The notes under the pieces: generated by a model
Database searches by the model: none
What the model saw: only the letters and a program-made list of their open reading frames with translations
Told to the model about the DNA's origin: nothing
Made by a program: the position numbers and the translations under genes
Assembly (NCBI GenBank): GCA_947462425.1
Contig: CANHPI010000036.1
Span: 1-12,994 of the forward strand
DNA from: Bacteroidota bacterium
Lineage (GTDB): Bacteria > Bacteroidota > Bacteroidia > B-17B0 > B-17BO
Direction of reading: 5' to 3'
DNA: 12,994 nt
Part shown: positions 8,701-12,994 of the stretch, in pieces
Position numbering within the stretch: the first letter of the stretch is position 1
How the letters are laid out: each line of letters opens with the position of its first letter

Positions 8701-10834
8701 ACGTGCAAGTGCCACTAGTTGATAACCCACATACATTTGAAGTAGTGTTGCCAAAATTTACCATTAAAGAGGCGCTACCTGCAGCACAAATACTTGTATT
8801 TTGAGGAGTTAAAGAGTATGAATAAACAAAAGGACTTACGGTAAAAGTTGTATTATATATACATTGCCCGTCAAATACGGTCGCACTATACGTACCAATT
8901 GATAATCCCGTAATACTATCTTTTAATAACGTTGTGTTGAGTAGTGTTGAAGAATACCCTGACGGGCCAGTAACAGAGTAACTGTAAACTGGTGGCGCAG
9001 TGGTTTGTAAATTAATAACGGCATAGGAATTATTATTTCCTGCACAAATACTCTTTATATTGCTTGCATAAATATTTCCTCCAGGCGACTGCGTCAACGT
9101 GTATTTTATAGAATCTTTACACCCGCTTGCTGTTGTGAAAACTAAAAAATACTGCGCTCCATTTACTGGAGAATTAATAGTTAATGATGAGCTTGTTGCC
9201 CCTAAAATTAAAGCTGGTGGATTCGCTCCGGTATACCATTTATAATTTGATCCGCCTGTATTAGTTATCCATGCCACAGAACCACAATATGGCGCTGGTA
9301 GTGAATAAAATGATGGGGCTGAAATTCCTACCTGAACTGTTTCGGTGGCTGAGCCACAAAGAGGAGAGGATGCGGTTATACTATAAACTCCAGGAGATAA
9401 TCCACTAGCGGATTGCGAAGTTCCAACAATAGCTCCTACACTATTTTGCCATTGGTAGATGTACCCATTACTACTCCCTGTAGCAGCAACAACTGCGGTT
9501 CCACTATTCCCATTGGGACAAGAGGGTGTAGATCCAATAGATGTAATACTAACTGTGGTTACTGAAACTGTGGCTTGAAAAGCACTTGCACAACCATTTG
9601 GAGCTGTTACATTACATGTAAAAACTTGTCCAGCGGTTACAGGAGTAATTGTAGCAGTTGCCGTATTTCCACCATTTACATTGGATACTGGTCCACCTGG
9701 ACCAGTCCACTGATAAGATGAATAGCCAAAAGGAGCTGTTAATACTGTTGTATTAGACCCTGCGCAAAAACTCGCCACTGCACCGCCTTGGCTGCATTCG
9801 GCATCCACATATGCATAGCCAAAATGCCCACCTAACGAACATCCTCCAACATAAAATTCTACAGTAACAGATGTAATTGTTGGGTAGTTTGAAAAATCGA
9901 AGGCATATGTTGACCAAGGTCTATAATATGTGGCAAAAATTACATCTGACTCTTTGAACAATGGATCATAACTTGCAGAACCCGGAGTAGTAACTAAACT
10001 ATTTATGGTTACAGCATAAGATGAACAACCTGGGACTAAATTCCCATTTTGATCTCTTACATTAACATTAAAATAAGGTTGTTCCCATGGATCGTGATTT
10101 GCATTATTTAATACTAATGCGTAGGAAATAGTGAAATTCTTATTGTTTGGATTTAAAACTAAACTATATGTTAGTTTAGTACCAACGTCATTTGAAAAAG
10201 ATGAATATCTGCCGATTCGCGCTGAAGAAGGTCCGCCATTTGGATTTACAAAAGGAATTTCAGATATCGTCTGAGTACCAATTACTCTGCAAGCTAGAGA
10301 ATCATAGCCTATACAATTCGGAAAAACATTATTAATTGGAGGTGTCGTCATAACTGAATGGAAGTTATTTTGATTTGATAACGGAGCATTCATGCCATTA
10401 GGATTAATAATACCAACAGCGGTTTGATTAAAAATAGGAAATAGTGCTCCTGCTGCTCCAGATATTACGTCTCCAAAGTAACCAGTCCAATTTGTAAAAT
10501 TATTCCCTTCAAATCCAGCATTTGGACAATATACATTTTGGGGAGCATTTGGACTATGTGGTTTGTTTGAAATATTATTTCCCTGAGACGGATAAATTGC
10601 TACTGGTCCCTTTGACTTATGATTATGTGTATGAACATTCGATTTGTTCTTTAAATACAAAGAATGTTGATGATTTACAAACTCTTCTACAAACTGTGAT
10701 TTGATGCCATTATCCTTTGCTTCCTGATAGGCTTTTTTTACATCAAAACCATCCGGTAACTGTGCAAAAGAAATTTGATGAAAAAATATTGAAAAGAACA
10801 AACATGTTCTTTTTAAAAAAAGTGCGTTTTTCAT
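5753..10834 (-). CDS. Very large secreted multidomain adhesin-like protein with type IX secretion (gliding-type) C-terminal domain
   Basis: The frame opens at 10876 (1,707 residues), but the Met at residue 15 (base 10834) is the likely start because it begins a clean signal peptide, MKNALFLKRTCLFF...SFA, cut before Gln39; numbers below use the 10876 start. Order: N-terminal region with a His cluster (68-86); a module starting NAGFEGNNFTNWTG (119-132) to about 361; Ig-like module about 363-440; SprB-like repeat about 441-516; Ig-like modules about 520-600 and 601-682; a distinct domain about 715-912 with YPAIYSNWYESSRHQ; an Ig-like linker to 971; three A-B super-repeats 972-1442; a PKD domain with WDFGDGS (1476-1482) and a second PKD-like one about 1527-1609; finally a CHU_C/gliding-type sorting domain 1613-1707 (VPNAFTPGSDELNDVF, YNRWGELIYST, DTYVYKISF). 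Exported through Sec, then T9SS, to the cell surface or medium; adhesion is the family-based inference. No enzyme motif seen. Starts 100 nt after the dioxygenase stop, so it may have its own promoter. Confidence 0.93.
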   Translation of the reverse strand: MKNALFLKRTCLFFSIFFHQISFAQLPDGFDVKKAYQEAKDNGIKSQFVEEFVNHQHSLYLKNKSNVHTHNHKSKGPVAIYPSQGNNISNKPHSPNAPQNVYCPNAGFEGNNFTNWTGYFGDVISGAAGALFPIFNQTAVGIINPNGMNAPLSNQNNFHSVMTTPPINNVFPNCIGYDSLACRVIGTQTISEIPFVNPNGGPSSARIGRYSSFSNDVGTKLTYSLVLNPNNKNFTISYALVLNNANHDPWEQPYFNVNVRDQNGNLVPGCSSYAVTINSLVTTPGSASYDPLFKESDVIFATYYRPWSTYAFDFSNYPTITSVTVEFYVGGCSLGGHFGYAYVDAECSQGGAVASFCAGSNTTVLTAPFGYSSYQWTGPGGPVSNVNGGNTATATITPVTAGQVFTCNVTAPNGCASAFQATVSVTTVSITSIGSTPSCPNGNSGTAVVAATGSSNGYIYQWQNSVGAIVGTSQSASGLSPGVYSITASSPLCGSATETVQVGISAPSFYSLPAPYCGSVAWITNTGGSNYKWYTGANPPALILGATSSSLTINSPVNGAQYFLVFTTASGCKDSIKYTLTQSPGGNIYASNIKSICAGNNNSYAVINLQTTAPPVYSYSVTGPSGYSSTLLNTTLLKDSITGLSIGTYSATVFDGQCIYNTTFTVSPFVYSYSLTPQNTSICAAGSASLMVNFGNTTSNVCGLSTSGTCTSPNQITIGNGTNVNSTTSYPAIYSNWYESSRHQILYLASELSAAGVLPGKISSISWNIATINGTTTYPNFSIKMKCTSLTNLGATTTAPFDQVGLTQVYFAPNINITTGWNNYNFTTAYEWDGVSNILIDVCNGVSNGFTSNSSSPYSITPFNSVLYYRDDNINVCFTNNTGTTSPNRPNIKFGNCGGLNPAAFTYSWSPTIGLNPTTTYTTIANPTVTTIYTVEVNPIGQTNCMQAQTSTITVTSAVIPTITPVSTLCTNASAVTLSGFPAGGTWSLTPSTSTVGVFTPSLATVGTNIVTYLYGGAGCAQTATAAISVERFVPATIAGTINPICLPSNTVNLSTALTTSTLGVGVWSGNGVTGNIFNPNVAGSGTQILTYNTNSVPTISLCPATSTIAVQLNSITQPTISAVNRMCTNAPNVSLSASPAGGVWLGSGVSSTGVLSPSLASVGNNTVVYTIGNSTCSATNSITISIEKFVPSTILGTISPLCNTSSTINLSTALTTSTLGVGLWSGNGVSGTIFDPANAVVGINTLTYSTNSIPTVTLCPSSSTINITVNSVVQPTIAPAGPFCDNYPSQQLTASPSGGVWSPAAIGTTMWPAGQFFPNSSSIGNNKVYYTLTNAPCARVDSTLINVIHFVPATIIGALGPYCIYDAATNLQPIAQFAGGTWSGAGVNSSSFTPSSAGVGIHTITYITNPSPLLNCGSTETLSVLVNDKPNANAISDVIAGCNPVLVNYMTTTVNTGNATWDFGDGSIQENGLSVSHLYTFPGTFTATITYTDNVGCIDTTIATTGITVYANPIASFDPSVTETTVVDGQVEFTNQSTVLGNNSYVWNIGDLYISTLENESFLFSNSGQFVVTLSATSFEGCVDDTSLVITVNPDVVLYVPNAFTPGSDELNDVFQIFLPSAGVDFSTFSLLIYNRWGELIYSTNDVNKFWTGAKNNSGPILKQDTYVYKISFKDEKKKQYEKVGHVTLLVK
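6551..7963 (-). repeat. Three-fold A-B super-repeat inside the adhesin gene (about 470 bp period)
   Basis: Encodes residues about 972-1442. Each A unit (about 73-78 residues: 7963-7745, 7495-7277, 7021-6788) runs PTI..., Cys, then PAGG.W or PSGG.W, and a S.VG.N...Y motif. Each B unit (about 79-85 residues: 7744-7496, 7276-7022, 6787-6551) begins (R/K/H)FVPATI.G, has a Cys, then G.WSG.GV, F.P and TY. B1 and B2 share NLSTALTTSTLGVG exactly; the third pair is more diverged. The repeats are alike in protein but strongly different at third codon positions, so this is an old protein-level duplication, not a recent DNA tandem repeat. Confidence 0.85.
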
Positions 10835-10920
10835 GTATTTAATTTTATGGGGAAAGTTACCATAAAATATAAACATAAAAAGCTCAGTTTACTCAGTATA
10901 ACTATAGTTTTACTAAATTA

Positions 10921-10939
10921 TTTAGCGAAAACGGCTAAA
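10921..10939 (-). terminator. Possible hairpin overlapping the dioxygenase stop codon
   Basis: TTTAGC (10921-10926) and GCTAAA (10934-10939) form a 6-bp inverted repeat with a 7-nt loop, and the TAG stop of the dioxygenase gene lies within it. On the minus strand it is preceded by a T run but not followed by a clear one, so terminator function is doubtful. A near copy of the + strand sequence TTTAGCGAAAACGG lies just after the cysQ stop. Confidence 0.25.
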
Positions 10940-11459
10940 AAATGACAGGAGGTGGCTCCATTTTATAACTGCAAGACTTACAAGTTCTTAAGTCGTTGGA
11001 TGAATAAAACTTTGCAAATACGCCTTGAAATTGAGTTGCAATATCATCTAAAGCAAATTTCTCTTCGTATAACTTTGCGTTACATTTTTCGCAAAACCAC
11101 ATCAAACCATCCATCTCTCCGTCTCTTCTGCGGCGTTCCATTACTAAACCAATAGTATCCTTAAATCGAATAGGATTATGTGGGACTTTTGGCGGTAATA
11201 AAAAGATGTCTCCTTCTTTTATAGGAACTTCTACCGCTTTACCATCTTCTTGAATAGTTACAACAATATCACCCTCCAATTGGTAAAAAAACTCTTCGCT
11301 TTCGTTGTAATGAAAATCTTTACGAGAGTTTGGTCCGCCAACAACCATTACAATAAATTCGGCATCTTTATAAACCACTTTATTATTTACAGGCGGTTTT
11401 AATAAATGACGGTTTTCATCAATCCACTTTTTAAAATTAAATGGTCGGGTAATACTCAT
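10935..11459 (-). CDS. nbaC: 3-hydroxyanthranilate 3,4-dioxygenase
   Basis: Opens the ring of 3-hydroxyanthranilate with O2 to give 2-amino-3-carboxymuconate semialdehyde, which cyclises spontaneously to quinolinate, the NAD precursor. 174 residues, the normal bacterial length. It is a cupin: the iron ligands are His50 and Glu56 in DFHYNESEEFFYQ and His94 in PPKVPHNPIRF; substrate-contacting Arg46, Arg98 and Glu108 (MERRRR) match the family. The C-terminal rubredoxin-like iron site typical of bacterial enzymes is complete: CEKC (Cys123, Cys126) and CKSC (Cys160, Cys163). All sites agree in spacing with the Cupriavidus enzyme, so it should be active. Starts 11 nt after the crotonase stop, so the two genes are probably co-transcribed. 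Kynureninase and kynurenine monooxygenase genes are not in the window. No Shine-Dalgarno; the ATG at 11459 gives the expected N-terminus. Confidence 0.95.
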   Translation of the reverse strand: MSITRPFNFKKWIDENRHLLKPPVNNKVVYKDAEFIVMVVGGPNSRKDFHYNESEEFFYQLEGDIVVTIQEDGKAVEVPIKEGDIFLLPPKVPHNPIRFKDTIGLVMERRRRDGEMDGLMWFCEKCNAKLYEEKFALDDIATQFQGVFAKFYSSNDLRTCKSCSYKMEPPPVIF

Positions 11460-11470
11460 AGTTTTATGTT

Positions 11471-12265
11471 TTAATTTCCTAAAAAATTAGCTTTACGCTT
11501 TTCTAAAAACGCCGAAACGCCTTCTTTAAAATCTCCACTACCAAAACTTTTTCCAAACTCTTCAATTTCTACTTCATACCCATTTTGCTTATTGTTGTAA
11601 CCTGCATTAATTACTTTAATTGCTGTTTTAACTGCAGTTGGCGACTTCGAAACGATTTTAGATGTAATATCAAAACATTTATTTATAAGTTCTTCTTGTG
11701 TAGTTACATAATTTACAAGCCCCCACTTAAAAGCATCATCCGCATTAATCATATCAGCGGTCACAATCATTTCAAAGGCTTTACCTTTTCCAACTAATTG
11801 CGCTAATCTTTGTGTTCCTCCATATCCAGGAATTACTCCTAAACTAACTTCAGGTAAACCCATTTTTGCGTTTGCACTTGCAACTCTCATATGACATGCC
11901 ATAGCTAATTCTAATCCTCCGCCTAAAGCAAACCCATTGACTGCTGCAATAACAGGTTTGGAATAATTTTCAATAAAATTAAAAACCTTAAAATGTCCAA
12001 TGGAACTTAATTGTTTTCCCTCTTCAACACTAAAATTTGCAAACTCTGCAATATCTGCCCCTGCTACAAAGGCCTTCGCGCCAGATCCTGTGATGATTAA
12101 TGCACGTACATTTTTGTTATTTTCTGCTTCAACTAATGTTTCGTGTAATTCCTCTATTGTTTGTTTATTAAGTGCGTTTAATTTATCCGGACGATTTATT
12201 GTGATTAACAATACCTCGTTTTTAAGTTCTGTTGTTATATTTTCTAAAGCCATTTCTGTTGTCAT
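11471..12265 (-). CDS. Enoyl-CoA hydratase/isomerase family protein (crotonase)
   Basis: 264 residues, standard length. Expected reaction is hydration of a 2-enoyl-CoA to 3-hydroxyacyl-CoA in fatty-acid or amino-acid breakdown; exact substrate not readable. Visible signatures: NRPDKLNALN (24-33), oxyanion-hole segment FVAGADI (66-72), NGFALGGGLELAMAC (110-124) with catalytic Glu119, and LPEVSLGVIPGYGGTQRL (137-154) with catalytic Glu139. Both glutamates that rat mitochondrial hydratase uses are present, which favours true hydratase activity over relatives that lack one. The C-terminus (EGVSAFLEKRKANF) is typical. Two starts are possible: ATG at 12265 (MTTEMALENI) or at 12253; the first is preferred because the family usually has a few residues before the first beta strand and the promoter leaves a short leader to it. 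First gene of a likely two-gene transcript with the dioxygenase. Confidence 0.94.
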   Translation of the reverse strand: MTTEMALENITTELKNEVLLITINRPDKLNALNKQTIEELHETLVEAENNKNVRALIITGSGAKAFVAGADIAEFANFSVEEGKQLSSIGHFKVFNFIENYSKPVIAAVNGFALGGGLELAMACHMRVASANAKMGLPEVSLGVIPGYGGTQRLAQLVGKGKAFEMIVTADMINADDAFKWGLVNYVTTQEELINKCFDITSKIVSKSPTAVKTAIKVINAGYNNKQNGYEVEIEEFGKSFGSGDFKEGVSAFLEKRKANFLGN

Positions 12266-12289
12266 TACAATTATATTTTTTATTTAAAA

Positions 12290-12318
12290 CAAATATAATG
12301 TGATAAGTTTTAAATCAA
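12290..12318 (-). promoter_or_regulatory. Bacteroidota-type promoter for the crotonase-dioxygenase transcript
   Basis: On the minus strand, TTG (12318-12316) is followed after 18 nt by TATATTTG (12297-12290), an exact match to the TAnnTTTG -7 element with the -33 TTG near the known spacing. Transcription would start roughly 5-8 nt further on, leaving a leader of about 15-20 nt before the ATG at 12265. The leader is A/T-rich with no Shine-Dalgarno. This is the only convincing promoter seen in the window. Confidence 0.6.
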
Positions 12319-12450
12319 TAAAAAGTTATTAACCCAATTGTTAAAACATTAATTTTTTTATAATTCTATTTTATTGCAGGGTATGTGTTAAATCTCTTCG
12401 GCATTATTTTTTGTGTCTAAGGAAGCCCCAAACAGTATTATTATAATTTA

Positions 12451-12458
12451 GCGAAAGC
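12451..12458. other. GCGAAAGC mini-hairpin sequence downstream of cysQ
   Basis: The + strand octamer GCGAAAGC can fold as a GNA-loop mini-hairpin known to be unusually stable in single-stranded DNA. It sits in TTTAGCGAAAGCGG (12447-12460), about 16 nt past the cysQ stop, and resembles the sequence at the dioxygenase stop. A role in termination or otherwise is not shown. Confidence 0.25.
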
Positions 12459-12475
12459 GGTTTTTAAAACAAACA

Positions 12476-12994
12476 TTATGATAAGAACATTCTTTTTGCA
12501 ATAAAGCAATTATTTAATAATTGTTCGCGATTATATTTCATTGGAAGTTTTGTTTCCATATCTATTAAACAAGCGTTTGCTTCTTGCAAAATAGCTTGTC
12601 CGGCTGCTGTGTCCCATTCCATAGTTGGACCATAACGTGGATATTCATCTGCAATGCCTTCTGCTACCCAACACATTTTAATACTACTACCCGTTGTTAC
12701 AATTTCAACTTGTTTGTGTGTTAATTTTAATGCTTCAATATGCTGGTGTGTTTCGGTGCTCATGTGCGATCGGCTTGCGACTACTACATAGTTTTCTCGG
12801 TTTGAAACAATAGGTAGTTTTTTAGCAATTAATAATAACTGTTCGAAATTTATTTCTTCAATCACATCAATTAAAGACGCAAACTCTTTCTTGTCGATTT
12901 TAAAAGCGCCTAAACCTTTGGCGGCAAAATAAATATCTTTAAATACAGGCGAAAAAATAACGCCTAATGTTGGAATACTATCTTCCACTAAAGC
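12476..12994 (-). CDS. cysQ: 3'(2'),5'-bisphosphate nucleotidase CysQ, C-terminal part (runs off the right edge)
   Basis: Hydrolyses 3'-phosphoadenosine 5'-phosphate (PAP) to AMP, clearing the by-product of sulfate assimilation. The frame is open to the window edge (first codons GCT TTA GTG, Ala-Leu-Val), so the GTG at 12988 is an internal valine rather than a start. About 172 residues remain, roughly the C-terminal two thirds of a 250-270 residue enzyme; the N-terminal metal motif with DP(I/L)DGT is outside the window. CysQ-specific features seen: PTLGVIFSPV at the beginning, VASRSHMSTET, GSSIKMCWVAEGIADEYPR, and GPTMEWDTAAGQAIL, the second metal-binding motif of the inositol monophosphatase fold with the WD pair. 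The final part (KYNREQLLNNCFIA) is also typical. It ends 210 nt before the crotonase start, on the same strand, with a promoter in between, so it is probably a separate unit. Confidence 0.93.
   Translation of the reverse strand, partial: ALVEDSIPTLGVIFSPVFKDIYFAAKGLGAFKIDKKEFASLIDVIEEINFEQLLLIAKKLPIVSNRENYVVVASRSHMSTETHQHIEALKLTHKQVEIVTTGSSIKMCWVAEGIADEYPRYGPTMEWDTAAGQAILQEANACLIDMETKLPMKYNREQLLNNCFIAKRMFLS

Noticed and set aside
10835..10876. Adhesin start at 10876
   Set aside because: The added 14 residues (MFIFYGNFPHKIKY) would push the signal peptide inward; Met at 10834 gives a standard 24-residue signal peptide.
12986..12988. GTG as the start of the right-edge gene
   Set aside because: The frame stays open to the window edge and the sequence around it aligns with the middle of CysQ, so this GTG is an internal valine codon.

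Overview
The window is AT-rich and looks like a chromosomal segment from a member of the Bacteroidota (Flavobacteriia/Bacteroidia type). The evidence is a very large surface protein ending in a gliding/type IX secretion C-terminal domain, an IleS with the GIHH form of the HIGH motif, gene starts preceded by A/T-rich leaders without Shine-Dalgarno sequences, and one promoter of the Bacteroidota type (TTG, 18 nt, TATATTTG). No tRNA, rRNA, CRISPR array, insertion sequence or phage gene was seen.

Layout from left to right. 1-1488 (-): N-terminal 496 codons of isoleucyl-tRNA synthetase, cut by the window edge. 1552-3597 (-): a 681-residue putative lipoprotein whose C-terminal third looks like a glycoside hydrolase family 16 domain with an EIDFE active-site motif, while its N-terminal ~380 residues are not recognised. 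3738-4103 (-): a group III truncated haemoglobin. 4104-4600: a gene-free divergent intergenic region. 4601-5305 (+): a HAD phosphatase resembling KdsC, with extra residues at both ends. 5498-5708 (+): a small conserved-looking ORF that appears broken by a frameshift. 5753-10834 (-): a ~1,690-residue multidomain secreted adhesin-like protein with Ig-like, SprB-like and PKD-like modules, a three-fold ~157-residue super-repeat and a type IX sorting domain. 10935-11459 (-): 3-hydroxyanthranilate 3,4-dioxygenase. 11471-12265 (-): an enoyl-CoA hydratase/isomerase family protein. 12476-12994 (-): C-terminal part of CysQ, cut by the right edge.

Most genes are on the minus strand. The crotonase and dioxygenase genes are 11 nt apart and probably form one transcript from the promoter at 12290-12318. 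The dioxygenase fits the kynurenine route from tryptophan to quinolinate/NAD, but no other kynurenine gene is in view. CysQ (PAP recycling) and IleS are housekeeping genes. The adhesin, the lipoprotein and the broken small ORF are the accessory part. No clear multi-gene novel system is visible. The best leads are the GH16-like lipoprotein with its unknown N-terminal region, the adhesin super-repeat, whose protein sequence is conserved despite heavy synonymous divergence, and the extended KdsC-like phosphatase.
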